DNA of 51,950 nucleotides, taken from contig CALWGZ010000013.1 of assembly GCA_944380285.1 (NCBI GenBank), positions 1 through 51,950 on the forward strand, written 5' to 3'. Shown one piece after another: positions 27,906-36,335 of the stretch. The notes under the pieces were generated by a model that worked only from the letters and a program-made list of their open reading frames with translations, made no database searches and had not been told where the DNA came from. The DNA is from an uncultured Christensenellaceae bacterium (GTDB lineage: Bacteria; Bacillota; Clostridia; Christensenellales; UBA3700). The number at the start of each line of letters is the position of its first letter. Within the stretch, counting starts at the first letter, position 1. The position numbers and the translations under genes are program-made.

Positions 27906-28080
27906 TGTGGAAATTGTGCAGAAAGAGTACCCTTTCTCAACACTCTTTTCCACACGGGGAACACACTAAATAGTGCGGCTATATGTCGATAAAACGCACC
28001 TATCGACGCTTGTCCACTTTTCCACCTCCCTTATTGGTATTATTATTATCCGATAAAAAGAAAATCTAAATTGTATATAA
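27906..28080 (+). other. DnaA-box-like cluster and AT-rich tract between dnaA and dnaN (possible oriC part)
   Basis: Words close to TTATNCACA occur at 27906-27914 (reverse, two mismatches), 27915-27923 (reverse TGTGCAGAA, one), 27946-27954 (TTTTCCACA, one), 28010-28018 (two) and 28018-28026 (two). The last is followed by CTCCC and then TTATTGGTATTATTATTATC and an A/T-rich tract, resembling box - GC-rich spacer - DnaA-trio - unwinding element. This is the location of the unwinding region in Bacillus subtilis. None of the boxes is perfect. Confidence 0.5.
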
Positions 28081-28108
28081 GACCGCAGCGCGGCTCAACG
28101 GAGGAAAT

Positions 28109-29218
28109 ATGAACATCATTTGCAACGGAACTCAGCTTTCGGAAGCTCTCACAAGGGTCATCAAGGCTTTGCCGGTGAAGAAGACCATTCCCATCTTGGA
28201 AGGGGTCAAACTTTCCGCATACGGCAACACTCTCACCTTGACGGCGACCGACACCGAACTTGCGATCCAAAAGACGATCAACGCAGACGTAAAGATAGAA
28301 GGAGAGGCTCTCGTTCCCGGCAAATTGTTCGGCGAACTCATCAAAAAGCTCTCTTCCGAAGATCAGATCGAGATCTCTTTCGACGACGATCAAACGGTCG
28401 TCATCAAATATATGGACAGCGTCACCAGCATCAAGGCGATGAAACTCCGCGACTACCCGCCCATCCAAGAGTTTGAGTACGAGACAGAGTTTGAGATGCT
28501 GCAAAAAGACTTCAAGGACATGATCATCAAGACCATCTTCTCGGCGGCGACGGACGACGTCAGACCCGTGCTCAAAGGCTGTCTTTTAGAACTTGAAGGA
28601 GAAGAGGCGCGCTGCGTCGCTTTGGACGGATACAGGCTCGCCATCTCCAAGAAGAAGATAGGCAAGACCATGCCCTACACCGCCGCGATCGTGCCGGCAA
28701 AGAACCTTTCCGAGATATACAAACTTCTCGAAGAGGACGAAGAGACGGCAAAGATATCCATCTGCCAAAAGAAGATAGCCGTCGATCTCAAACACACCAA
28801 GATCATCTCCAACCTTCTTTCCGGCACATATATGAAGTATGCTTCCAGCATCCCGACCAACTTTGAGACGACGATCACCATCTCCAAGGATATGCTCGAA
28901 CGGTGCCTCGAAAGAGCGTACGTCATGAGCAGATTCGAGAAGTCCAACCTTGTCAAACTCGACATCAAAGAGGGTAAACTCACCGTCTCCACCGCCAGCG
29001 AATACGGCGACATCAACGAAGTGATCGCGGTGTTCACCGAGGGCAAAGAGGTGCAGATGCTCTTCAACTCCAAGTTCATCTTGGACTGCCTCAAAGTGAT
29101 AGAGGATGAGTATGTAAAGATACGCTTCTCCACCCCGACTTCGCCCAGTGTGATAGTGCCTGTGGACGGTGATACCTATCTTTATATGATCCTCCCTCTC
29201 CGCAACTTCAGTAGGTGA
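28109..29218 (+). CDS. dnaN: DNA polymerase III sliding clamp (beta subunit)
   Basis: 369 residues, the standard three-repeat clamp. It forms the dimeric ring that tethers polymerase to DNA. The opening MNIICNGTQLSEALTRV, the middle FSAATDDVRPVLKGCLLE and VALDGYRLA, and the end TYLYMILPLRN (family: ..YLxMPMRL) are recognisable; the last has ILP in place of the usual MPM. GGAGG lies before the start. Its TGA stop codon is also the first bases of the structured RNA described next. Confidence 0.97.
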   Translation: MNIICNGTQLSEALTRVIKALPVKKTIPILEGVKLSAYGNTLTLTATDTELAIQKTINADVKIEGEALVPGKLFGELIKKLSSEDQIEISFDDDQTVVIKYMDSVTSIKAMKLRDYPPIQEFEYETEFEMLQKDFKDMIIKTIFSAATDDVRPVLKGCLLELEGEEARCVALDGYRLAISKKKIGKTMPYTAAIVPAKNLSEIYKLLEEDEETAKISICQKKIAVDLKHTKIISNLLSGTYMKYASSIPTNFETTITISKDMLERCLERAYVMSRFEKSNLVKLDIKEGKLTVSTASEYGDINEVIAVFTEGKEVQMLFNSKFILDCLKVIEDEYVKIRFSTPTSPSVIVPVDGDTYLYMILPLRNFSR

Positions 29219-29475
29219 CCGCGCAAGCGGGGTGAGGGCAAGGTTTTGAGCGGATCTTTTGCGCGCATACTTCGTCTTGCCCCTCGCTAAGACCGCAGAG
29301 GGTATTGAGCTTCGGGGACGCGATTCGTCTGCGCGCAAAATTCCTCGCTCAAAACTGCTACGCACCGACAAAAAAACGACAGTAAAAAAAGCTGTCGTTT
29401 TTTGTAGGCTTGCCCTCACCCCGCTTGCGCGGTCTGTTTTGGGCTTGGTTTAATGACAGGCAGGCAAGGAGCAAT
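29217..29475 (+). ncRNA. Large structured RNA element, copy A
   Basis: A 26-bp perfect inverted repeat (29217-29242 with 29409-29434) encloses two further nested stems (TTTTGAGCG/CGCTCAAAA; TTTTGCGCGCA/TGCGCGCAAAA), a terminal part with CGCTAAGACC...GGGTATTGA, and a side hairpin (ACGACAG/CTGTCGT). The tail GGGCTTGGTTTAATGACAGG then CAGGCAAGGA is shared with copy B. Stem bases differ between the copies but pairing is kept, which is direct evidence of selection on RNA structure. It starts on the dnaN stop codon. Class unknown; the size and GTGA/ATGA borders recall HEARO (IscB guide RNA), but no IscB gene is present. Confidence 0.75.
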
Positions 29476-29664
29476 TTTTATAGAATTTAACTCACCTCGC
29501 TTGAGAGGCTTTTTCTCGTTCAATTAAAAAGTAGACTTTAATTGTTTGTAGTAAGCAGACTGTGTACGTTTTAGTACACCGAGTCGCCGCCTCGCAACCC
29601 GAACGGAGCACTCTCTGCGCTCAATATATTGATAGTAAAAATGATATAAAAAGAGAGTTTTTGA

Positions 29665-29845
29665 GCGAATTTTTTCTGCCACTCAAAACTAAACAAAAAA
29701 AGAAGACAATTTTGCCGTAATTTTTTTAGGCGCGTCTTTGTAACCGTTGTGAGGTCTAAGTTTGGTTTATTGATAGGCAGTCGAAGAGCATCATTTAAGA
29801 GTATAAGAGTGAGGCTAAGAACGCAGAGTGTATTGATAATGTTTC
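29665..29845 (+). repeat. Degenerate third copy of the structured RNA element
   Basis: Between 29750 and 29840 the words GGTCTAAGTTTGG, TTTATTGATAGGCAG and GAGGCTAAGAACGCAGAGTG line up in order with the 3' part of copy B (GGTCTGATTTGGGC, ATGACAGGCAG, GCGGCTAAGACCGCAGAGGG). The upstream part (TTTTTGAGCGAATTTTTTC) is an AT-shifted version of the copy A stem. Pairing is mostly lost, so it appears to be a decayed copy. Confidence 0.5.
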
Positions 29846-29887
29846 AAAGAAAAGAAATAAAGAGGAATGTATTGCCTATCAAACATA

Positions 29888-29933
29888 TAAAAATATGACA
29901 TAACAGCTTGACAAAAATTACGCTTATCTTAAA
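29888..29933 (+). repeat. 45-bp direct repeat, first copy
   Basis: AAAATATGACATAACAGCTT followed by GACAAAAATTACGCTTATCTT; it recurs at 30099-30145 with about 80% identity. Both contain TTGACA but lack a convincing -10 box. Confidence 0.5.
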
Positions 29934-30098
29934 TTATGTTCAAGAGAACCGAGAATTGCGTTTACCCCTTCCAAAGATCGCGCGCTTCGCGCGCAAAGTC
30001 GGCAACACGTTAAGTTACAGTAGGGAAAACCCGTGACGCCAAGAAGCGAATCCCAAGCTTTTTACTCGCGTATAGCAAAAAAAAGTATTGAAAAATTG

Positions 30099-30145
30099 AA
30101 AAAATATGAGCACATTAGCTTGACAAAGATTACACTGATCTTAAA
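30099..30145 (+). repeat. 45-bp direct repeat, second copy
   Basis: AAAATATGAGCACATTAGCTT-like word followed by GACAAAGATTACACTGATCTT, matching the copy at 29888-29933. The pair brackets about 165 bp without other features. Confidence 0.5.
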
Positions 30146-30206
30146 GCTTAATATAAAGAATTTTACATAATATTGATGTAAAAAAAAGAGTAGAAACGCT
30201 TATGAA

Positions 30207-30562
30207 AAGTGAAAAAGTTCCGCGCCCCAAAGCGAGCGCGGAACTGAAACGGTCAATACCCTCTGCGGTCTTAGCCGCACGCCGACGCGCCTAAAGACTA
30301 AAAATATATTCCTTGCCTGCCTGTCATAGAACCAAGCCCAAATCAGACCGCGCAACGGACAGGTGAGCAAGCCGACAAAAAACCGGCGGATGTTTTCCGT
30401 CGGTTTGTTTGTCGGTGCTCGCAGTTGAGGCGAGCGTATTTTGCGCAGGGGCGAACCATCGACCGCGAAGGTCAATACCCTTGGGTCTTAGCGAGCGGCG
30501 GGGTGAAGCCCCTGCGTAAAAGCCGCCGCCTCAACCTTGCTCACCTGCCCGCTTGCGCAGTC
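30207..30562 (-). ncRNA. Large structured RNA element, copy B, ending in a terminator
   Basis: On the minus strand a GACTGCGCAAGCGG-type strand (30562-30536) pairs with its partner at 30371-30346. Inside are the same nested stems as copy A with compensatory changes (TTGAGGCG/CGCCTCAA; ACGCAGGGGC/GCCCCTGCGC), the same CGCTAAGACC...GGGTATTGA core and a CCGACAAAC... side hairpin. A second CTAAGACC...GGGTATTGA motif (30276-30251) follows the ATGACAGGCAGGCAAGGA tail and precedes the terminator. It starts on the parB stop codon, so it may be the 3' end of the parB transcript or be processed from it. Total about 355 nt. Confidence 0.75.
30212..30245 (-). terminator. Terminator of copy B / parB transcript
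   Basis: AGTTCCGCGC / GCGCGGAACT perfect 10-bp stem with a 10-nt loop, followed by TTTTTC on the minus strand. Confidence 0.8.
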
Positions 30563-31409
30563 ACTTCAACTTCTCAACAAGGTCGTATATGCGAATAAGG
30601 TCGTCCTTGGTATAGTAGTCGATATAGATACGTCCCTTTTCGTTGTTGCCGATCGCCTTGACCTTTGTGCCGAACGTGTGCTGCATGTTATTGACGAGTT
30701 CTTTGAGTTCGGGTGAATTATAGATCCTTGTCGGCTTTTTGGGGTTGAGGTAGTGTGCGACCATTCTCTCGAGCTGGCGCACGCTCATCTTTTTGTCGGC
30801 GGCTGCTTTGGCGTAGGATTCCTGCACTTTTTGGTCTTTTATGACCGCGAGAGTACGCGCATGACCGGCGCTCAATCTGCCCGCCTCGACAAGTTCGAGC
30901 ACATTGGGGCTGAGCGTCAAAAGTCGCAGGCTGTTGGCGATCGCGGGGCGAGACTTGCCCAACTTGTTGGCAAGTTCTTCCTGCGTCATCCCCGACTTGT
31001 CCATGAGCGCGCGGTACGCCTTCGCCTCTTCGACGGGGTTGAGGTCTTCGCGTTGAAGGTTCTCGATCAACGCGATCTCCGCTCTATCCGATTCGGTGAA
31101 CGACTTGACGATGCAAGGGATGGTCGAAAGACCCGCGAGCATGCTTGCGCGCATACGTCTTTCGCCGGCGATCAACTCATATTTGCCGTCGCCGAGTTCG
31201 GTGACCAAGATGGGTTGGATGACTCCGTAATTTTTTATGCTTGCGGCGAGTTCTTGCAAAGCCGCCTGATCGAAGCGCGTACGCGGTTGGTCGGGATTGG
31301 TCTCGATGGAGTCGATCTTGATGATGCGGACGCCGTCTTTGACCTTTTCGCCCTTTTCCAAAGAAAAAGCGAGGTTCGCCGCGTCGGAAACTTTTTTGGT
31401 ATCAGCCAT
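30561..31409 (-). CDS. parB: Chromosome partitioning protein ParB (Spo0J/Noc family)
   Basis: 282 residues. The N-terminal CTP-binding domain has QPRTRFDQAALQELAASI, YELIAGERRMRAS (CTPase box GERRxRA) and ENLQREDLNPVEEA; a helix-turn-helix (TQEELANKLGKSRPAIANSL) reads parS or the Noc site; a C-terminal dimer domain follows. ParB spreads from parS and loads SMC. The position next to rsmG also fits Noc, which cannot be excluded. No parA/soj is adjacent or elsewhere in the window. AGAGG precedes the start. Candidate parS sites lie 17-20 kb away near rpmH. Confidence 0.9.
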   Translation of the reverse strand: MADTKKVSDAANLAFSLEKGEKVKDGVRIIKIDSIETNPDQPRTRFDQAALQELAASIKNYGVIQPILVTELGDGKYELIAGERRMRASMLAGLSTIPCIVKSFTESDRAEIALIENLQREDLNPVEEAKAYRALMDKSGMTQEELANKLGKSRPAIANSLRLLTLSPNVLELVEAGRLSAGHARTLAVIKDQKVQESYAKAAADKKMSVRQLERMVAHYLNPKKPTRIYNSPELKELVNNMQHTFGTKVKAIGNNEKGRIYIDYYTKDDLIRIYDLVEKLK

Positions 31410-31730
31410 ACATCCTCTTTCGGCACAAGCCGTAATTTGATAGATATATTATATCAAAAGGCACGAGCCGTTGTCAATACACGTTTGGGATAAGAAAACA
31501 AAATATAATTGAGAGAGAAAACGCCTAAAACATATGGATAAAAATTAGCATAAAACCGAAGATCCTCAACCTTAAAAGAAGGGCGATCTCCATGGGAAGA
31601 TATTAAAAGAAAAAGAGGAGATCACTTCGGACGGTCGTCAAAGCTCAACAAAGGCGCAAGATCAAAGAGCGCCTCAAAGCGGCGCGGTATCGGGAAAAAA
31701 AGACCGTCTTTTTGCGATCTTTTTACGATT
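31410..31730. other. Intergenic region between parB and rsmG
   Basis: 320 bp. It should hold the parB promoter on the minus strand; TATAAT-like words occur at 31442-31452. A weak inverted repeat GCGATCTCC/GGAGATCAC (31582-31627) and a T-rich end near rsmG are seen, but nothing that can be called with confidence. Confidence 0.3.
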
Positions 31731-32426
31731 TCAAAGCGGTTGAGTCTTGGGCTTGTTGCCTCCGCGCGGATATTGAGGCGGGGAATGTTTGACCTTTTCG
31801 CAGACGAGGAGGAAGTGCTTCTCGTCTTCCGAAATGTTGTATTCCGCTATTGTTTTCGTCTTCAATCCGAGGATGTCGAATGCCCTTTCGGACGCCTTCA
31901 ACTCTTCGGCAAGAGTTCTCCCCTTGTACGCGACAAATGAGCCGCCCACCTTGACGAGAGGCGCGCACAGCTCTGCCAAAGTCGCAAGCGAAGACACCGC
32001 TCTTGCGGTGCACACATCGAAGGCTTCGCGATGCGACGCGCAAAATTCCTCTGCCCTCGCATGGAACGCCGAGCAATTGTCTAAATTTAATTTTTTGGTG
32101 CAGGTGTTGATAAAGTCCACTCTTTTACGCAGGCTGTCCACCAATGAAAATTGAGTTTTTGGGCAAGTGAGCGCAAGCGGAATTCCGGGGAAGCCGGCTC
32201 CGCTGCCGATGTCGCAGACCGTCTTTGCGTCCTTGACAAAGTCATATCCGGCGAGCGAGTCGACAAAGTGTTTGGCATAAAATTCGTCTCGGTCGGTGAT
32301 CGCGGTCAGGTTGAACGAGCGGTTTGTCTCGAGCACATCGTCGCAAAACATGTCAAACTTTTCGACGAGATTTGGAGAATATATCCCCTTTTGTAGGAGC
32401 AGCGCGATCAATACGTCTCTGTTCAT
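31731..32426 (-). CDS. rsmG: 16S rRNA (guanine-N7) methyltransferase RsmG
   Basis: 231 residues, usual size. It methylates G527 of 16S rRNA with SAM. Motif I is CDIGSGAGFPGIPLAL; NLTAITDRDEFYAKHFVDSL is the family-specific N-terminal stretch; RAVSSLATLAELCAPLVKVGG is the motif IV/V region. Its ATG overlaps the mnmG stop (ATGA), so the two are coupled, as in most bacteria. The C-terminal tail (PPQYPRGGNKPKTQPL) is the common RsmG ending. Confidence 0.95.
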   Translation of the reverse strand: MNRDVLIALLLQKGIYSPNLVEKFDMFCDDVLETNRSFNLTAITDRDEFYAKHFVDSLAGYDFVKDAKTVCDIGSGAGFPGIPLALTCPKTQFSLVDSLRKRVDFINTCTKKLNLDNCSAFHARAEEFCASHREAFDVCTARAVSSLATLAELCAPLVKVGGSFVAYKGRTLAEELKASERAFDILGLKTKTIAEYNISEDEKHFLLVCEKVKHSPPQYPRGGNKPKTQPL

Positions 32427-34285
32427 TTGTTCCTCGCCAGCCACACCATGAGCACGGTGATATCCGCGGGCGAAACGCCCGAAATGCGCGCCGCCTGTCC
32501 CAGCGTCAGCGGTTTGATCTTGTCCAATTTTTGGCGCGCCTCTATTCGCAAGCCGCCGATCGAGGCATAGTCGATGGACGGGTCGAGCGGTTTTTCGTCC
32601 AATTTTTTCATCTTTTCGGCAAAGGACTTTTGCTTGTCCAAATAGCCGGCGTACTTGACTTCGGTCGCCGCCTCTTCGAGGTTGCGGAGCGAAAAGTTTG
32701 CAAAGCGCGGAAAGAACTCTTTGAGCGATTTTGCGTCCGCCTCGGCGCGTTTGAGCAACTCGCCGTATCTGCATCCGCCACCGCCGCCTTCCGCTCCGAT
32801 ATGTTTGAGATAGGCGGCGACGTCGCCGGCTTGCGCCTTTTCGTCGAGCGCGGCGCGGATGTCGTCCAGCTCTCTCAGCTTGGCGACGAAGCGCTCGTAT
32901 CTCTCGTCTGTGACGAGACCGACTTCGCGCCCGATCGGGGTGAGTCTCTCGTCCGCGTTTTCCTGTCTCAAATGCAGGCGGTGCTCCGCCCTCGCGGTCA
33001 TCATGCGGTAGGGTTCGTTTGTGCCCTTGGTGACGAGGTCGTCGATGAGCACGCCGATATACGAGCTGTCGCGGGGGAGCACGACGGGCGGTTTGCCGTC
33101 GAGATGTCTCGCGCAATTGATGCCGGCGATTATACCCTGCGCCGCCGCCTCTTCATAGCCGCTGCTGCCGTTGATCTGCCCTGCGAGGAACAGCCCCTTG
33201 ACCGCCTTTGTTTGGAGCGACGGCAAGAGCGCGGTGGGGTCTATGCAGTCATATTCGATCGCATAGGCGAAGCGCATGATCTTGCAATTTTCCAAGCCTA
33301 TGACAGAGTGGTACATCTCGAGCTGCACGTCTACGGGCAGCGAGCTGCTCATGCCTTGAACATAGAGTTCGTCGGTGTCAGCGCATTCGGGCTCAATGAA
33401 GATCTGGTGGCGTTCCTTGTCGGCGAAGCGGACGACCTTGTCCTCGATGGACGGGCAATAGCGCGGACCGACGCTCTTGATCGAGCCGTTGAACAGCGGC
33501 GAACGGTCGAGGTTGGCGAGGATGATCTCCTTCGTTTTCGGAGTGGTATATGTAAGATAGCACGGGCGTTTGTTGGGGACGAAGCCGTCGGTCATGAAGG
33601 AGAAGGGATAAAGTTCTTCGTCTCCGTTCTGGACGGTCATCTTTTCAAAGTCGACCGTCTTGCCGTCGATACGCGCCGGCGTGCCCGTCTTGAAGCGGCG
33701 GGTCGGCAGCCCCAGCGAGAGCAGCGACGCCGTCAAAGAGGTAGCGCGGCAGAATCCGTTGGGACCCACGCTTTGGCGGAAGCTGCCGATGATGATCTCG
33801 GCGTTGAGATAGACGCCCGTCGCGACGACGACGCCGCGGCAGCCGAACGTCTGCCCCTGCGCGGTCTTGACGCCGCAGACCGCTCCGTCTTCGGTCAAAA
33901 TGTCGGTGACTTCGCTTTGCAAGACGTCAAGCCCCGGCTGTCTTTCGAGCACGGACTTCATATATCCGTGGTATTTGGCTTTGTCCGCCTGCCCTCTCAG
34001 CGAGCGCACCGCCGCGCCCTTGCCGGTGTTGAGCATGCGGATCTGCAAAAGGTTGGCGTCGGCGGCGATGCCCATTTGACCACCGAGCGCGTCTATCTCG
34101 CGGACGAGATGTCCCTTGGCGGTGCCGCCGATCGCGGGATTGCACGCCATAAAGGCGATCGCGTCCAGCGACAGCGTGACGACAAGGGTCTTGTGACCTG
34201 TGCGCGCGAGGGCGAGGCACGCCTCAACTCCGGCGTGTCCCGCACCGATAACTATCGCGTCATAAATTGCGTCGAACTTTTGCAT
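32423..34285 (-). CDS. mnmG: tRNA uridine-5-carboxymethylaminomethyl enzyme MnmG (GidA)
   Basis: 620 residues. With MnmE it makes cmnm5U34 in tRNAs using FAD, methylene-folate and glycine. The FAD-binding start is DAIVIGAGHAGVEACLA; CNPAIGGTAKGHLVREIDALGG and FKTGTPARIDG are family signatures; GQINGSSGYEEAAAQGIIAGINCA ends the FAD domain. The ATG at 34285 is chosen over the in-frame ATG six bases earlier because GGAG is spaced correctly for it. mnmG is divergent from mnmE, with about 105 bp between; in most Firmicutes they are in the same operon. Confidence 0.96.
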   Translation of the reverse strand: MQKFDAIYDAIVIGAGHAGVEACLALARTGHKTLVVTLSLDAIAFMACNPAIGGTAKGHLVREIDALGGQMGIAADANLLQIRMLNTGKGAAVRSLRGQADKAKYHGYMKSVLERQPGLDVLQSEVTDILTEDGAVCGVKTAQGQTFGCRGVVVATGVYLNAEIIIGSFRQSVGPNGFCRATSLTASLLSLGLPTRRFKTGTPARIDGKTVDFEKMTVQNGDEELYPFSFMTDGFVPNKRPCYLTYTTPKTKEIILANLDRSPLFNGSIKSVGPRYCPSIEDKVVRFADKERHQIFIEPECADTDELYVQGMSSSLPVDVQLEMYHSVIGLENCKIMRFAYAIEYDCIDPTALLPSLQTKAVKGLFLAGQINGSSGYEEAAAQGIIAGINCARHLDGKPPVVLPRDSSYIGVLIDDLVTKGTNEPYRMMTARAEHRLHLRQENADERLTPIGREVGLVTDERYERFVAKLRELDDIRAALDEKAQAGDVAAYLKHIGAEGGGGGCRYGELLKRAEADAKSLKEFFPRFANFSLRNLEEAATEVKYAGYLDKQKSFAEKMKKLDEKPLDPSIDYASIGGLRIEARQKLDKIKPLTLGQAARISGVSPADITVLMVWLARNK

Positions 34286-34390
34286 TGTCATCTCCGTCCG
34301 TATATTATAGCACAAAGGCTCGCCGCGCGCAAATGCGTGCGCGCAATTGCAAAGAGCGCGCGTATGTGCTAAAATATCGTCGGAGGCAAT

Positions 34391-35725
34391 ATGCAGACGA
34401 TAGCGGCGATCTCGACCCCGGCGGGAGCCGGAGCGATAGCGATCATCAGGATGAGCGGCGACGACGCGCTCGCGATAGCGGCGCGGTTGTTTTCGTGCAG
34501 TGAACTCGGCGACTTTTCGCAAGCCGAACCGCGCAAGATGTATTTGGGCACGATCAACGCCGGAGAGTATGCGGACAGGTGTCTTGCGGTGCGCTTCAAA
34601 GCGCCCAAAACCTACACGGGCGAGGAAATTGTGGAATTTCATTGCCACGGCGGAGCGCGGCTTGCGTGCGAAGTTTTGGCGGCTTGCGTCGCGTGCGGAG
34701 CGCGCGTTGCGGACAAGGGCGAGTTTACCAAAAGGGCTTTTTTGGCGGGCAAGCTGGCGCTCAGCGACGCCGAGGCGGTCATAGACATGATCAACGCCGA
34801 ATCGGGCGCGGCGCTCAAAGCGTCGTACCGTATGCTCACCGGCGCGCTGGCGGACGAGATAAAGGCGTTTTCGGACAGACTTCTCGACGCGTGCGCGTCG
34901 CTCGAAGCGAGCTTCGACTACCCCGAAGAGATGGAAGACGAGAGCGTCTTTGACGCAAAGGGCGCGGTCGCGGACGCACTCGAACATGTGGAGAAATTGC
35001 TTGCCACCGCGCGGACGGGCGCGATGGTGCGCGACGGCATAGACGTCGCGATCGTCGGCGTCGCCAATGTGGGCAAGTCGTCTTTGCTCAACGCGCTTTG
35101 CGGCAGGGACAGGGCGATCGTCACCGACATCGCCGGCACGACGCGCGACAGCCTCGAAGAGAGGATCGAAAAAGACGGCGTCGCGATCAACCTCATCGAC
35201 ACCGCCGGGATACGCGACACGGACGACGCGGTCGAAAAGATGGGCGTCGAGAGGTCGTACCGCGCGGCAAAGAGCGCGGACGTCGTGCTGTTCGTCTCGG
35301 ATGCGACGAGGGAGCTTTGCGACGAAGAGCGGCGCATATTGAAAGATATTCCCGACGGCGCAAAGGTCGTCACCGTGCTCAACAAGAGCGACCTTCCCCA
35401 CTCTCCGCGCGGCGGCGCGGTCCACGTCAGCGCAAAGACGGGCGAAGGGATAGAGGCGCTCAAAGCGACGATCGCCGCCCTGGTCACAAGCGGCGAAGTC
35501 GACGCGTCGGGCAACATCATCACCGAGGAGCGGCACAAAGAGGCGCTCGAGCGCGCCAAGGCGTCGCTGCTTTCCGCCAAGGCGGCGCTTGACGGGGCGA
35601 TGCCCATCGAGTGCGCGGCGCTTGACATCAAGCAGGCATATTCCGCCCTCGGCGAGATCACCGGCGAGACCGCGGACGAGGCGATCGTCGACCGCGTCTT
35701 TTCCAAATTTTGCGTGGGCAAGTGA
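34391..35725 (+). CDS. mnmE: tRNA modification GTPase MnmE (TrmE)
   Basis: 444 residues. The N-terminal folate-binding domain has IAAISTPAGAGAIAIIRMSG and YTGEEIVEFHCHGG; the GTPase domain starts about residue 218 with G1 GVANVGKS at 223-230, then DIAGTTRDS, DTAGIRDT and NKSDL; the protein ends in FCVGK, the catalytic C-x-G-K tail. GGAGG precedes the start. It is the only tRNA-modification gene here on the + strand, opposite to its usual partners, and everything between it and jag is accessory. Confidence 0.96.
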   Translation: MQTIAAISTPAGAGAIAIIRMSGDDALAIAARLFSCSELGDFSQAEPRKMYLGTINAGEYADRCLAVRFKAPKTYTGEEIVEFHCHGGARLACEVLAACVACGARVADKGEFTKRAFLAGKLALSDAEAVIDMINAESGAALKASYRMLTGALADEIKAFSDRLLDACASLEASFDYPEEMEDESVFDAKGAVADALEHVEKLLATARTGAMVRDGIDVAIVGVANVGKSSLLNALCGRDRAIVTDIAGTTRDSLEERIEKDGVAINLIDTAGIRDTDDAVEKMGVERSYRAAKSADVVLFVSDATRELCDEERRILKDIPDGAKVVTVLNKSDLPHSPRGGAVHVSAKTGEGIEALKATIAALVTSGEVDASGNIITEERHKEALERAKASLLSAKAALDGAMPIECAALDIKQAYSALGEITGETADEAIVDRVFSKFCVGK

Positions 35726-36018
35726 CGGAGTCGATAAACGAGAAATCGAAAAAAGCATTGAAAAAATCAAGACATGTTCTTGTTTTTTGTCCAAAGAACA
35801 AATTTTGTTAAAAAAGATATACACTTTTTTAAACCAAAAGCGGCGCCTTGTGCGCCGCAAAAGTTTTGGCAGACGACAAAGCCCCGTCACTTGCTTCAAG
35901 TTGTTTGTGGGATACAATAGCGACATAGTCGCGTCTGCGTTTTGGAACAAATTTACTCGTGAGAAGCGTCCGTTGTCGCCGGGATCTCCCTTTCCCTTCT
36001 TGGTATCCTTCTCGGGGT
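35726..36018. other. Intergenic region at the edge of the accessory block
   Basis: 293 bp after mnmE. It is A/T-rich at the start and contains a GCGGCGC/GCGCCGC hairpin (35849-35867) that could terminate either side. No gene was found. Confidence 0.4.
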
Positions 36019-36207
36019 TTAGAAGTCCTCCCACTCCTCGATGTTCATTTTCCTTAGAAACTCCTCTTTTGATATGTTCGGATTCTCCTTGATCAGACGG
36101 TAACTCGCCTCCACGTTTCTGTCGCAGATCGCGTCCAATATCGTCGGGTAATTCATGCCCAATGTTTCTAAGTAGTCCATAACTACAATGCCCTTTTTTT
36201 CTTGCAT
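36019..36207 (-). CDS. Small acidic hypothetical protein
   Basis: 62 residues starting MQEKKGIVVMDYLETLG and ending NIEEWEDF; mostly helical and acidic, no motif recognised. TTGGAGG lies nine bases before the start. It is about 130 bp downstream of another small gene of similar type and orientation and could be in the same transcript. Confidence 0.5.
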   Translation of the reverse strand: MQEKKGIVVMDYLETLGMNYPTILDAICDRNVEASYRLIKENPNISKEEFLRKMNIEEWEDF

Positions 36208-36335
36208 CGTCGTTTTGCCTCCAAACATATGCTTTTCTTGCAGCATCATCCTCTATTGTTATTCGATGATATACGCCTACATCTATTTTACCACCATCAA
36301 TGCCGGCAAGATAGACGGCTTTTCCGCAAAGCCGC

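Noticed and set aside
27941..27961. parS-like site between dnaA and dnaN (TTTTCCAC-AC-GGGGAACA)
   Set aside because: Half-sites are degenerate and separated by two extra bases; it fits a DnaA-box-like word better.
30200..30475. 91-codon frame on the minus strand near parB
   Set aside because: It lies wholly within structured RNA copy B and shows no protein-like composition or ribosome site.
29217..30562. Group I or II intron, RNase P RNA, tmRNA or 6S RNA for the structured elements
   Set aside because: No domain V, no RNase P or tmRNA signature words, no intron-like exon junctions; the elements start on stop codons and are nested stems instead.
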